The position numbers and the translations under genes were made by a program. A DNA stretch of 64,000 nt from Nematopogon swammerdamellus (lineage: Eukaryota; Arthropoda; Insecta; Lepidoptera; Adelidae): NCBI GenBank assembly GCA_946902875.1, contig OX336349.1, forward strand, positions 12,671,891 through 12,735,890, given 5' to 3'. Below the pieces are notes generated by a model that had not been told where the DNA came from, searched no databases, and saw only the letters and a list, made by a program, of their open reading frames with translations. Below are positions 1 through 11,841 of this stretch, one piece after another (within the stretch, counting starts at the first letter, position 1; each line of letters opens with the position of its first letter).

Positions 1-300
1 ACATCGCGTCAGCGTCATTTTTAAAATGAAACCTTAAGTCATTGCGTTAAGGGTTAAGTTAGAGTGGCACGGGATCTGCCGGCACTCCCGGAGTGCAACT
101 GTTAAGTAGGGTTCCGTAACACGTTTATGTCTGTCCATTCTACTACGTTCTGCAAAATGAATGTAGGGTTCCGTAACATATGCATGTCTATCCGTTCTAC
201 TAAATTTTACAATTTTCAACCAAGGCCCTCCGACGGTTATTTTATAATAAAAGTAGGCTTCCGTAACACGTTTATGTCTGTCCATTCTACTAAGTTCTGC

Positions 301-646
301 AACATCACCTACAACGTCCGTGATGTCAGCCCATAACACCAGTGCCATGTCAGTGCTTCCCCCTTTGATCGTGCTGACTACACTGAACTGGTCGGAAAAC
401 ACAAACTATTTACATAGCCGTTTCGACCGACGTTTAATTCAGTGCGGTGGTACCAACCCGGGAAGGTTAAACCCTACCACCAAGTAAGATTACGAGGGAA
501 GGGACTTACAGTTTTACGAGGAATCCGAACCTTTGTCAGCCTCCAACGGTCAGCGGTCACCCATCTAAGTACTGACCGCACCCAGCGTTGCTTAAAATTC
601 AATAGCGACAGTTGACTGTCTGCACCACTGAGCTATCGAAGCTGAC
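301..646 (-). mobile_element. SINE-A copy embedded in Composite K copy 1
   Basis: Read on the - strand it starts GTCAGCTTC, carries a tRNA-like A box (TAGCTCAGTGG), a 5S-like segment with a GGGTGACCG core, and a B-box-like GGTTCGGATTCC variant, then the shared SINE body. It has no poly(A) tail: the body joins directly to the GGTTCCGTAAC repeats, as in the other Composite K copies, so it moves or persists as part of the larger unit. Confidence 0.8.
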
Positions 647-691
647 GTGGTCCTATTTTAATTGGGTCAAGATCGGATTGGAAAGCGAGGT

Positions 692-722
692 GGAATCGCG
701 AGGCCGAAGGCCGAGCGATTCC
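692..722. repeat. GC-rich hairpin in Composite K
   Basis: GGAATCGC, GA, GGCC, GAA, GGCC, GA, GCGATTCC: two outer 8-bp arms and inner GGCC arms, separated by opposed GA/GA that would be mismatched in a hairpin. It is conserved at 12738-12770 and, inverted, at about 37551-37583. Function unknown. Confidence 0.7.
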
Positions 723-846
723 GCCGAGTACATTAATAGCAAAAAATTACTAAAAAAAACTGTGAAATAAAAAAAAAGTTTTAAAAAACATAAAACCGAC
801 TTCCTAAAAAAAGTAAAACTAAAAAACTATTTAAAATAAAAATATA

Positions 847-1126
847 AAAACCGCCTTCAAAAATATATGAAATAAAAACCTAAAAAAAAAACGAACCCTA
901 GAGTTGAAGGCGGTGCTAAAGCAAGCAAAAATGATGCATGAAAGAAAACATGAGTGGATGATAATATCCTTTGTGATTTGTAAAGCAAGCAAAAATGATG
1001 CATGAAAGAAAACATGAGTGGATGATAATATCCTTTGTGATTTGTGTAGCCTTTTTAGCACCGCCTTCAACTCTAGGGTTCGTTTTTTTTTTAGGTTTTT
1101 ATTTCATATATTTTTTAAGGCGGTTT
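847..1126. repeat. Fold-back module with internal 64-bp tandem duplication
   Basis: Inverted arms begin AACCGCCTTCAA on the left and end TTGAAGGCGGTT or close variants on the right, with CGAACCCTAGAG/CTCTAGGGTTCG inside. The loop contains a 64-bp unit twice in tandem (917-980 and 981-1044). The copy at 37190-37440 has only one unit, so the duplication is specific to this copy. Confidence 0.85.
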
Positions 1127-1410
1127 TATACAAATCAATTATGGTTCAGAGGGCCTTATTATAGCAAATTTAGTATTCCTCCCTTGTTTAAGTAGTCCTC
1201 AAAGATCTCCATTATGTATGCGCAAAGAAACCGGAGACAGTGAAATGAAAAGGATTTAAATACTCGATACCGAGCTGGATGGACCAATAGAGTTGTACTA
1301 TGTAAAGAAGAAGCAGCAGAAGAAAGAAAAATGCAATTTTTTTTTCATAACAGTACAATGCATAATAAAATCAAATACCTAGCATACATAAACAAATCAA
1401 GGAAAGAGAA

Positions 1411-1960
1411 AAAACTGGCCAAGTCTGAGTCGGACTCGCGCACCGAGGTTTCCGTACCACCACGCAATTTGTTTTTTTACTCGTATTATTTGTGATTTTA
1501 CTTAGAGTTTGCACTATAATCACACCAAGTGTGACGCTTGTATGTATTAATGTTTTTACCATAGAACAAAATAAAAAATAGGTCAAGTGCGAGTTTTACT
1601 CACGCAAGGAGGGTTCCGTAGATTCACTATACCATACCTGTAAATACTATATCCATCTATTTTTTCTGCAATCTGTTATTTAGTAGCTTGAATAAGTATT
1701 AATATATTCTTAGGACTTTTTTACATGGGGGCACACTTAGTTTTTTTTTACTTTTAGCTTGTTTTAGTATTTCTTTGTATATCCGCCATAATAAATAACA
1801 CATATTCTGTGAAAATTTTAAGCGGCTAGCTATTCCGTTCAAAAGATACAGTAGAGATACAGCCCTCGAACAGGCAGACGGACAGCGTAGGCTTAGTAAT
1901 AGGCTTCCGTAATGATAAGGAAACCTAAAAAAGGGTCCAGACACAGCCTATGCTGACTCC
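1411..1960. mobile_element. Repeat L fragments
   Basis: Pieces of a dispersed family recognised by a near-palindromic GTCGGACTCGCGCACC end followed by GGTTCCGTACC (1420-1465), a second related end (1583-1640), and a GGCTTCCGTA end with GACGGACAG (1855-1935). No coding capacity is visible. The pieces are degenerate and may be two or three nested copies. Confidence 0.6.
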
Positions 1961-2600
1961 AATGAACAAGTTCACTACGAGATGTAGATAAGTAAGATAT
2001 ATATAAATAGATAAGATATAATTATTAATTCATCTCCGATTTTCAGTCCAGTCCTATGATCGGAAAGAACGTAGCGGCAACACAGAATGCAGTTCATGTT
2101 TACACTCTATTACATATGATAATTATGTATATCGAAGTGCCTATGTATTCATTTCTACGGTGCAGTAGGCCATTTCTATTTATGTTTATATAAAATTAGT
2201 TCTAGTTCTGTTTAATAGCGCACTGACGGGCAAGGTTTGAGGAGAGAGAAAATCACAATTTTAACATCTCGTTTCTCAATAAAAACGCATGTGAAGGATG
2301 AAACAAGGTACAGTCGTAAAAATTACTATAACGTTAATAAATAAATTAAACGTTTATATTTCAGATAATCTGTTCATAGGTACTTAAAAGAACATAAGCA
2401 AACAAAATCAAACATGTTTTTACAGACAAGTCTGGCGAGGAGTGTATGTGGGACCAGTATTGAAACACTTTCACACATCGATCCCTCACTTCGGCCACCC
2501 TCTTCTTTATTGTGACCTAGTGTCTATTATATTAACAAGTATATACGTAATATACTAAATTTCTGTATTAATACGTATATACTAAAACCTATATACAGAA
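1961..2600. other. Unassigned AT-rich stretch
   Basis: No open frame with coding character, no recognised repeat and no RNA gene seen. Confidence 0.5.
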
Positions 2601-2618
2601 TACTAACCGCTATATATA

Positions 2619-2858
2619 AGGTATTTCATTAGTAGGTAACTTACGCTAAAGGGTGTATGTGCATCAGATACTGATCACGTTCTCATACCCATTTATTTTT
2701 TTTACGATATAAAAAACCTACCCATGCTATGAAATAATTGATCAATAAACTATTATTTTAGTAGGATCGGTATGTATTTGATATTTAAAAATGTTATGGG
2801 GAACGTGATTAGACACCCCTTAGCGTAAAGTTACCTACTAATGAAAGACCTTATATAT
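2619..2858. mobile_element. Fold-back MITE, family F1, copy 1
   Basis: Termini are inverted repeats of TATAAGGTNTTTCATTAGTAGG; the inner arms contain CGCTAAGGGGTGT and ACGTGATNAG in both orientations. The second copy is at 41049-41313 with longer, cleaner arms. Flanking TATA is compatible with a TA-type target, but the TIR itself ends in TATA, so the duplication cannot be proved. Confidence 0.75.
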
Positions 2859-3120
2859 GCACAAACGCAATTTTAGACAAAAATCCTACTCTTACAATCT
2901 CAGTCCTGCTCTAATGGCATAATGTTAGAAAACGACATTCTAACGCATTCAGATAATCTGATTGACCGGATAATGGACCCCAGAGGATTGTGTCCTTATG
3001 CCTGCGTCTCGGGAATATCCGGCTCCAAAGGCTGGGAAATGCTGCGATATTCATAAAGGTCGGGTCACAGCTGGCGATTTGTCGGTCAGGTAAGTACTTG
3101 AAAATTCCACCTTTAGTCTG

Positions 3121-3471
3121 AGCGGTGCGGGTGATCGGCGCGGTCTGTGACTCTTGATCTCAGGGTCCGAAGTTCGAATAATGCCGACATGCACCAATGA
3201 GTTTTTTCTGACGAAAAACATTACATGCAAACCGGTGTAAAACTGTAAGAGTAGGTCTCTTCCCTTGCCATTTACCTACTAGGTGGTGGGCTCAAATTGT
3301 AGCCCTCTGTCTTGGTATCACGGACCACCGTACTGAGCGTAAAATGGACGCATAGCAAAATCGACAGTCGACAGTGTTCTCCTCTAGTTTAGTATAGCCT
3401 ACAACCCTAAGAGAAGTCTCCGGCATGGCACCTACCTTCTCGGAGGTGATACTGGCTGGTCGGAGCATGCG
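3121..3471 (+). mobile_element. SINE-B copy 1
   Basis: A tRNA-like head region (GAAGTTCGAATAATGCC resembles a B box) is followed by ACCGGTGTAAAACTGTA, then a body with TACTAGGTGG, GGCATGGCACCTACCTTCT and GGTGATACTGGCTGG. The body aligns by eye with the SINE-A body. A short internal insertion or divergence lies near 3245. The end at about 3471 is followed by A/T-rich sequence. Confidence 0.7.
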
Positions 3472-3569
3472 CTTTTTTTTGGCCCATACAAAAAATACAA
3501 AAACACAAAACACAACTTTGAAAAATCACGTTTCTTGTATGGGGACTCCACTAAATTTTTCACATTTTA

Positions 3570-3975
3570 ACTTTTTTAGGTTTCCGTATCCCGTACGGAA
3601 GCCTATTACTAAGCCTACGCCGTCTGTCTGTCTGTCTGTCCGAGGGCTGTATCTCTTGAACCGTAATAGATAGTCCGTTGAAATTTTCACAGAATATGTG
3701 TTATTATGGGGGATATAACAACAAATAATAAAAAATAGAAAAAGCAAAAAATTAAGGGGGGTTTTTTTGTGGTGCGGAAACCTCGGTGCGCGAGTCCGAC
3801 TCGCACTTGGCCGGTTTTTATTATTTGTCGTTACTTATATTCGCCAAAATAACACATTCTACCGGCTAGCTATTACGGTTCCAAAGATACAGCATTCGGA
3901 CGGACGGACGGACGGACAGACAGACGGACAGACAGACGTTGTAGGCTTCCGTACGGAAACCTACAAAATTACGAA
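3570..3975 (+). mobile_element. Repeat L, two adjoining copies
   Basis: The first part runs from GGTTTCCGTATCCCGTACGG through a (TCTG)n run to CGAGTCCGACTCGCACTTGG at about 3810. The second continues to a (GACGGACAGACA)n run ending GTAGGCTTCCGTACGGAAACC. Same family as 29510-29872 and 39970-40905. Confidence 0.65.
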
Positions 3976-4776
3976 TTCAAGTGTGCTATTAAAGTACCTA
4001 AGAATGATGTAAATAAATACAAACACAAATATAAACTCCAATAACATTTTGTGCATTGCGTGGACTCCGTAGTACTAAAGACGGGGCAGTGTGGCGCGCC
4101 CCTAACAACTAAGCTTACACGCTAGCTGAATCTCTTTTATGAGCGTTAGATGGTGGAGCTGTGAATAAATTTGTGGCAACTTCTCCGAATTAATTCCGGC
4201 GAGGGTAGGTATAAACTTCTATTGTCGAGCCGGGAATTTCAAGATAAGGAACCCCGGCTGTTCTATATTTTACCATATTTATTTACTCTATTATGATAGT
4301 AACTACGTTAAAATAAACATGAATATACGTAAAATTATTTCTTGTAAGTAAATACATACATATTCTGGAATTTCTGTTTACTGTTTGACAAATATCACAT
4401 TTACCATTGACTTAAAAAAAACTTATAGACAGATAATCAGAGATTCCCTGCGTAGCCACCTTACATACGCCCATTGATAGGACATATGCCCTATCATTAT
4501 CAGTCTATGGGCAGCTGTCATTCGGGTTGGGCGTATGGAGTAATAGTGAAAAATGTAGGGAAAATATGCTGAAACCGCTCTGAAAGGGACAAAAAGTTTC
4601 TAGAAATTACCTATCACAACTTTAGTATGCTTTTACGAATCCAATAGCAATGTATTTAGTGATATATCAATTAAAAATATTTATTCTGGTATGAAAACAA
4701 TATGGCGTTTCTTCTTCATACAAAGTGCCAGGGGCGTATCTAGTGATATTTTGTTCAAATTTTTAGGTACATTTTT
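3976..4776. other. Unassigned stretch
   Basis: No supported gene. One short inverted repeat (GATAGGACAT/ATGCCCTATC, about 4475-4496) is visible; otherwise nothing recognised. Confidence 0.5.
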
Positions 4777-5229
4777 TTATGGAAAGCGCGACTGTGCCAT
4801 CCTTACACCTACAAGTAGGTGTCTAACGATGCCCATGGACATTATGTTATTCACGGGGATTGCAAATGCCACGTCGGCCTGTCAGGAGCATTTTCACATC
4901 ACTTTTGAAAAACCCCAGGTTGTACTTGAGAGGAAATTGATGGGTAGGGACTAGGGAATGTGTTCCACATTTTCCCGTTTCTGTAGATAAAATACCTACA
5001 GGACCGGTTAGTTCGATGGTTGATCCGTGGTAGGTCGATTGTATAGGGGTGCGTACTTCCCAGTACTCGCAGTGCGCAAAATAAATAGGGACGGCGGAAC
5101 CGCGCCAAACAGCTCCTCCGAACACTCCCCGTGAAATAGACGATAGAACACACTTAGGGAGCCGACGTCCCTACTCAGTTGCAGCGGTTCTAACTCCCGG
5201 GACACCGCAGGGTCATTCATCAGTTGCAC
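4777..5229 (-). pseudogene. 3' remnant of a jockey/CR1-like LINE (RT C-terminus and 3'UTR)
   Basis: Read on the - strand from 5229, one frame gives a typical C-terminal tail of insect non-LTR reverse transcriptases: NDPAVSRELEPL, then RDVGSLSVFYRLFHGECSEE, then a frameshift into HPYTIDLPR with a WNTFPS block. The last part (4860-4777) contains CCATGGGCATCGTTAGACACC, the 3'UTR motif also found at 61380-61350 (-) and 62358-62378 (+). It is 5'-truncated and frameshifted, so not functional. The clade assignment rests on the style of the C-terminal tail and is uncertain. Confidence 0.75.
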
Positions 5230-5591
5230 GGCACGACGCTGGATTTTAAGTCTAGCAGCGCAAGCTGGTATTTAGCTGAGCTATCCCACACGTGCGAGCA
5301 GTACTCCAAGCAAGTATTCCACGACCAGTGCTTGGATGAGCAGCTGTTCAACGCGATCCCGCCCTTTCCCTTTCGCCCCCGCACAACGCGCACTGGGCAG
5401 GGATTGCATGCCTACACGTTGGACTTACCGCGGATGCATACCAACCGGTTCTGCAAATCTTTCCTCCACAGAACTAGTGAACTCTGGAACGCTCTCCCTG
5501 CCTACATATTTCCCGCGGTCTCAGGTCCTTCAAGAGAGGCGTGACCTGTCAGGCCGGCGGCATGGCCTTCACAAATCCCGCATACGACTAA
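5224..5591 (+). pseudogene. 3' remnant of a second copy of the same LINE, head-to-head with the previous one
   Basis: The + strand frame reads CLDEQLFNAIPPFPF, TTRTGQGLHAYTLDLPRM and LHRTSELWNALP, matching the RT C-terminal tail of the neighbouring - strand remnant. One frameshift near 5520 moves the end into FKRGVTCQAGGMAFTNPAYD, stopping with TAA at 5589-5591. It abuts the opposite-strand remnant at 5224-5229, so two 3' halves of one LINE family face away from each other. Confidence 0.75.
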
Positions 5592-8500
5592 TGTCTGCAT
5601 TTTTGCTGGCGTCTGGCAGCCTGCACTTTATAATATGTACGAAAGGGACAGGGATAGTAAAGAAGATGTGCAGTGACATAGAATAAAGGTGGCCGGTGTC
5701 ACATTCCAAAACAAATGACATTCGAAATCAGGATCACCTTCATGTCATCCACGTACCAAACTCTTGTATTATTCTGTCTTCTCATACCCACATTCGAGAA
5801 GTTTTGTTTTCCGCATCTCCTGTTCACTGCTCAGCCCTTCGGAGAAAATATCGTGATACTACTACACAGAGTGGTCACTCGCTAGTCCCGACCACGATGG
5901 ACACCCTCCTCTACTACCAATGGGCCCAAATATGTTTAGTGAAGCTATCGCAAGCTCAGTTCGACAGCTTCTACCTACTTAGGTATTATACCATCCCGAG
6001 ATATACCTATCCGATTCGATCAGTGAAATTGGTTCAGCCGGTTTCGAGTTTACCCGTTATAGACAGACAGAAGTTGCGAGTTATATAAAGGAAAGATTTC
6101 GAAAAAAAAATTTCACTAAGTGCTTCTTCTTTCTTGATTTATATCGGTAGAACTAACTCTACGGTTAAATGCGGCCCTGCCCAGTCAATTTCAAATTCAC
6201 ACTGACGTGTTGTGTCATATGTCGCATGACATGACACCAATTGACAGCGCAGGGAGAAGCGCAGAGCTAGAAGCAGTCAAGCTCGCGCTCTTTCTAACAC
6301 ACGTGATTATTATATTTACGTCACTGTCGCTCTACTCTAGTTAGTGAGAACGATATAGGAAGGCGGTGTTACCTGATACAAAAATATGATCTGCAGGAGG
6401 AGGAATATATCGAATATATTAATTGTAGATATTCGAATTCTGTAATATTTTGTGAATTAATGAAACTTGTTTTAATAAAATTTATTTTAAACAATTTATT
6501 AATGTGGTATTACTAATTTATATATCCAAAAGCGCACTGATTAAACTGGAAAAGTATGAGTGGGAAAATACTCTGCCTTTATAACAGCAATACCGCAGCT
6601 AGCAGGGGAAAAGAGGTGGAACTGTCTTTTGTATGAAGCGATGCTCTGAGGCGTATTCTATATGCTTTAGGTTATTTCTATGACATTTACCGACAGATAA
6701 GTGTCAACCAAGACAACTGGAGTTGGTAAAATTTAGGTTTAATGGTTTAAGCGCGTAGACGGAAAAAATATTTTTTATGATCGAAGTTTAAGCGGCTGTA
6801 ATTCGTAGTAATATTTTCTTATAATATAAGACGTGAGATATTATCTCACGTCTTGGAAAGTTCCTCATTGATAAGTGTAACCGACGCGCTCAGTCTAGCG
6901 ATTCTAAGGGACAACGCTGCTAGCCTTGCTTGGGCACAGTGTTGAAATTCGACGGAATTTGTCGACTACATTTTAATTTTTTTATTGAAGCGAAGCTTTT
7001 CATTCAACGCACGTTTGGGATTTCCATTCCAAACGTCCTCACCTAACTTAGAAAAATCAATATAAAAAAAAACACTCTGACTGTCTGACTGACTGATATT
7101 TTGATAGTTTAATCTGAGTGCATGCCTGGACGCATAATAATATACTGCTTGCACGGCAGAAATTAATACAAATGTAACTAAAATTTTACTCTATCTCCTA
7201 AAATAAGCTGTACTAAAACAAATCCAAATATATCCATCACGCACTAACGATATTATGACATAAAAACTTTTTAAAAGCTTTGTACCTATTTCACACAGCA
7301 ACTTTTAATAAAAACGTACAGTTCCGTAATTCTGCGAAGCCTTTTAAAGCCAATAATGTCGGGCGTACATAGCGCTCGTTCTACGTCTCGGGGAACGAAA
7401 GGAAGCGGCCAATAAGGCCGCACGTCCACTGGCGGGACATTTGCATGGTCGCGCGCACCCTTCGTAACACGAACAGGAAGTGTTTGACTTAGATTTGCTG
7501 CGGTCTTAGAAAAGAGATACGCTAGAAGTGCATAAAAGTTAGTTCCGTCAACAGTGAAATGCTCTCATTAGAATCCTAAGCTGCATTAAATTTAAGTATG
7601 GGTGTTCGGCCATTACATTTCCTAACAGACACTTAGTCAATCATTCTTCAGCCCGTATCGGTCCACTGCTGGACTTAGACCTCTCTCAAGGCACACCACC
7701 ACACGCGGTTTTCCGCGTGTTGTGGTGGTGTCCCCAAATGCTAAACTTTTGCGTGCCCAACGAAATGGTTGGAATGGAAAAAATACGCCCCACTATTAAT
7801 ATGTAAAAATGGATTGTCGAAGATAGACATTTCTGCACAGTTGGTTCTCCAACTGTTACTTTGTTCTGGGACTGCGTGTTTGTTGAACATGATTCTCGTC
7901 TTGTCCAGATTACTTTACGGATTACGGATTTAAGATAAAGTTAATGGATCTTTAGTTAAATTTAAGTATGTGTTGGCGCAATCGGCCGTTACTTTGTTAT
8001 ACACGTGTTCATTTAAACGCGAAAGCACTTCTAGAATTTTACATCATGTCTATGTGACTTAACGTACGTAAGTTTAGCGTATTCTTAAGCCGCGTATTTG
8101 GAGTACGACATATCATTAGTGCACAAGTTATTTCGCAAGCGAGCTATGGAAAGGAAATGAAGCGAAGCCTCGGGGGTGCCGTGCGGACTATAAACTTTAG
8201 TTTTCATTCACACTCAAAGTTCTCAAATACATGTAAATTATTTACTAAGTAGCATACAAATATTACACTTTTGTCGTTCTTACGCGTATTGCATAAAATA
8301 TATAAAACAAATTAAATAACAAGTAAACATTTTCAGTCTTCTATAAATAATAGCTTTTTAAGTACTATTCTAAGTAGGTACCTAAGTAAATATTATTTTT
8401 AAGTACCGGGCCACACACTGTACACAATATTACACTTTATGCCGCCATGTGTCAAGGGGGGACTTATTGCTTTAGATAATTTCTTCACTTCAACCCGGGG

Positions 8501-9452
8501 ACCTACAGTTTGTCGCCTACATCTATACGTGTGATCTCTGGAAACTAGGCGCCGACGTGACGAGGAACTGAACTGAATGGAAAATATGAACTTTTTCATA
8601 ACCATTTCGACCGACCTCAATACGAGAGGAAACTTTATTCAGTGCACATGAGTGCAACCAAATAAGCACAGATGTACCTATAGTGATAACATGTAAGGTT
8701 TTACAGAGTTGATGCAATTTTTTTTAAGTTGGATCAACATCGACTTTGTAGATGCCGGCGCCGCCGCCGTCTTCCAGGCCGATGCGTCTTATTCTTCTCC
8801 AGTAATCAATATTGTATGTTTAAGTTTTGGATGATATGCCCCTTCTACGAAAATTGCCCAAAATACTTTCATACTCAAGGCAAAAATACCGTAGCTCGTA
8901 TTTATTTAAAAATTACATACTGTTTGCGAAGAATTGCCCACTATTTGGCAGAATTATTTTTAAAAAGTTAACTTCGTTTCTTTTTTGCACACGGGACCAT
9001 GATGTAGGCTATATAAAGTAACGACAGCTCTACCTGTGGGCCCCTAAAGTGCTTCAATAAGAGTTGAATGAAGAATGTGTGAGAATAGTGAGCCTTTTTC
9101 TATCACATCCCATGTGTTTCGTTTTCTTTCCTTTTGCCAAAAAGGTCTAGCCGCGGGTGTTTATTTACATATAAATCAATACTACCTTCTTACATTAAAT
9201 GTGTTTTAAAATACTCTCTTGGATAAAAAACAACCTCGCTATGCCTTTGTTGCAGTTGTGTTGCAGAATATGGTGTCTAAACATCAATTTAAAAATGTAA
9301 TTTTAATCCGTGGAAGGAGCAACTCCCCGAATTTTATGTGATTTGGGCTGGTCGTTGATGAGTCAGTCCGGACTTGTCCTATAATATAAGGTACCTCTTT
9401 ATTGGCTTTAAATATTTTAGGAAGGAAAGGATCAATATCTACCGTAATACAA
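5592..9452. other. Unassigned gene-free stretch
   Basis: An open frame of 130 codons (5696-6088) has no recognisable domain and ends in a dispersed-repeat motif (GGTTCAGCCGGTTTCGAG with a GACAGACAG run), so I do not call it a gene. Hairpins lie at 6829-6857 (AAGACGTGAGATA inverted) and 7688-7728. Sequence near 7645-7690 (GGTCCACTGCTGGACTTAG) resembles a widespread lepidopteran repeat. Nothing else is recognised. Confidence 0.5.
7688..7728. repeat. Strong GC-rich hairpin
   Basis: CACCACCACACGCGG and CCGCGTGTTGTGGTGGTG form a near-perfect stem with a TTTT-containing loop. It sits at the end of a dispersed repeat fragment. In an animal genome I do not read it as a terminator. Confidence 0.6.
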
Positions 9453-10212
9453 CGAATTAAAAAGTATCAGGAAGTGGCATACAACGCACCGACTTGAGGC
9501 GCGCTATTTGTGAGCATACAGCGCACCCTCTTTCGCGAGCAGTCAGTCCGCCGCACTGCGCCGCTCAGGCAGGTCACGTTTTTGTATCCGTCCGTCCGTA
9601 AAAGAGAGAGATAGAATATCATGCATTCGCATACACAAAATATGAGCGTGAAAAGGATAGCTATACGTTACTCGGTTCGAGACGAGAGCATACGAGTGTC
9701 AGTCACTGAAAACATGCAGTGGCGACATCATTGACTTAAAAAAAACTTGATTATTTCTATGGGCGACATGCAGGGTGCTAAACCTATCTTGTAACGCATG
9801 GCACAAGTATTTATATGAATATTTATATAAACACGCGCACGCCGCACGCCGCGACGTACAAAGTTCAAGCATACGGATTCTAATTTGGAATGTACAATCG
9901 TTGTCTCCCTTATACGTATCAAATTGCCATTTAACCGTCTTACTCTATCGACGTTCACAGAGCGGAAACGTAACGTGATGTATGAGGCGCTCGCGCACTT
10001 ACGCTGTTTTAAATATTGGCAATATAAAGAAGAACTCCAATCGCACTATCCCTTTTCCGTTCACGGAGTCTGCATCTGCACGTCTTATTCTAGCCTATGT
10101 TACCTGTGTGTGTAACATTTTAGCTTAGTGTGCATCTATGAGAGAGATACTCTTTCTACCGGTAAAATGTATAACGAGGGCCTGTCCAGAAAGTAGAATG
10201 TCGTTGCCGTAA
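9453..10212. mobile_element. Dispersed repeat R1, longer copy
   Basis: Shares three blocks, in order, with 21742-22032: a block with GAGGCGCGCTATTTGTGAGC, a block with ATTGCCATTTAACCGTCTTA through CACTTACGCTGTTTTAAATA, and an end block with CTACCGGTAAAATGTAT and CCAGAAAGTAGAATGTCGTT. The other copy has lost the middle parts. Non-coding as far as I can see; class unknown. Confidence 0.7.
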
Positions 10213-11359
10213 TAAAGATGTTTAGCAAAAAAATAAATAGGTTTTTAGCATTCGTTTTCGTTAATTAACCGACTTCCAAAAAAGGAGGAGGTTCTCAATT
10301 CGTCTGTATGTTTTTTATTTTTTTTTATTTTTTTGTATGTTTGTAACACGATTTCTCCGTCAATTGAGGGCCGATTAAAAAATTCTTTTTTTGTTAGTTA
10401 GGTCATACTTCCGAGGTGGTCCCATTTCAATTTTATCGAAATTGGTTCAGTGGTTTTCGAAAAATCAGCATAATACTATGGTGTGTGGTTATCTTCAGCA
10501 AAACTTGTGATGTGGTCGTATTCGGCAATTTTCAGTTTGATAAATTAGTATGGTGTGTGGTTACCTTCAGCAAAACTTTTGTGATGTGGACTTATTCAGC
10601 AATTTGCAGTCTGACACATATGGCGAATAATTCTGTACCACTTCAATCGATTTCGATTATTCTTATTTATGTAATATTACTAAAAAGAATGAAATAAAAA
10701 CTGTTTTAAAAAATATTAAACCGATTTCAAAAAAACAAAAAAACAAAAAGAACTAAAAAGTATTAAATACCTAATATTTTGAAATTTTCTCTGTCCTGTT
10801 GATATACATGAATCAATATTTACTAGTGATACATATTCGACCCTTGTTTCATGAATATTCTAAATTTGAAATTTTTTATCTTTTCCGACCGGCCAGGTGC
10901 GCTTAATTTATTATGGTACCTGACCGGTACCTACTGTACCGAGTACCATCGAGCTGGTCTGATGATGGAGACAGAAGGTGGCCATAGGAACTCCTAAACT
11001 ACACATGATAAACCCATCGTGTTTGGGCTAGTTGCATTTGTCTTCACGAGAAATTTACTTTAGACCTAAGAGATTCTCAATTCGACAGTATGTTTTCTTT
11101 TTTTTGATGTTTGTTACGCGATTACTCCGTCAATTGTGGGCCGATTTTGAAAATTCTTTTTTTTTTTTATTTGAAAGGGGATAACCCTGAGGTTTTTGAA
11201 GTGAAAACTTCTTTAGCGGCGCTTGGCACTTTTTTAGGTGGGTAAAAAATGTATAACTCGCGACATCGCGTCAGCGTCATTTTTAAAATGAAACCTTAAG
11301 TCATTGCATTAAGGGTTAAGTTAGAGTGGCACGGGATCTGCCGGCACTCCCGGAGTGCA

Positions 11360-11840
11360 ATTGTTAAGTAGGGTTCGGTAACACGTTTATGTCTGTCCAT
11401 TCTACTAAGTTCTGCAAAATGAATGTAGGGTTCCGTAACAAATGCATGTCTGTCTGTTCTACTAAATTTAACATTTATTTCAAAATGAATGTAGGGTTCC
11501 GTAACAAATGCATGTCTATCCGTTCTACTAAATTTTACAATTTTCAACCAAGGTCCTCCGACGGTTATTTTATAATAAAAGTAGGGTTCCGTAACACGTT
11601 TATGTCTGTCCATTCTACTAAGTTCTGCAAGATGAATGTAGGGTTCCGTAACAAATGCATGTCTGTCCGTTCTACAAAATTTAACATTTATTTCAAAATG
11701 AATGTAGGGTTCCGTAACAAATGTATGTCTGTCCGTTCTACTAAATTTTACAATTTTCAACCAAGGCCCTCCGACGGTTATTTTATAATAAAAGTAGGGT
11801 TCCGTAACATGTTTATGTCTGTCCATTCTACTAAGTTCTG
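11360..11840. repeat. Degenerate tandem array of GGTTCCGTAAC units
   Basis: About nine units of roughly 45-60 bp, each with GTAGGGTTCCGTAACA, ATGTCTGTCC and TTCTACTAA. On the - strand they read as repeated DRHAFVTEPY peptides and on the + strand as FRNKCMSVRSTKF. Both strands are open at once, which fits a biased repeat rather than a protein. Shorter versions occur in copies 1 and 3. Confidence 0.85.
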
Positions 11841-11841
11841 C

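Larger units (their letters stand above)
1..1130 (+). mobile_element. Composite K repeat, copy 1 (cut off by window start)
   Basis: This copy begins inside the unit: its first bases match 11265 onward of copy 2. In order it holds a degenerate array of short units containing GGTTCCGTAAC (100-300), an embedded SINE-A in reverse orientation (301-646), a GC-rich hairpin segment (692-722), an A-rich stretch with AACCGACTTCC, and a fold-back module (847-1126). The same order recurs at 10264-12848 and, inverted, at 37186-39430. No intact protein-coding gene is present. The class of element is unknown to me. Confidence 0.8.

Noticed and set aside
5696..6088. 130-codon frame as a gene
   Set aside because: No recognisable domain, no supporting splice or poly(A) context, and its end overlaps a dispersed-repeat motif.
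7688..7728. Rho-independent terminator
   Set aside because: The window is clearly a eukaryotic nuclear genome; the hairpin is part of a dispersed repeat.
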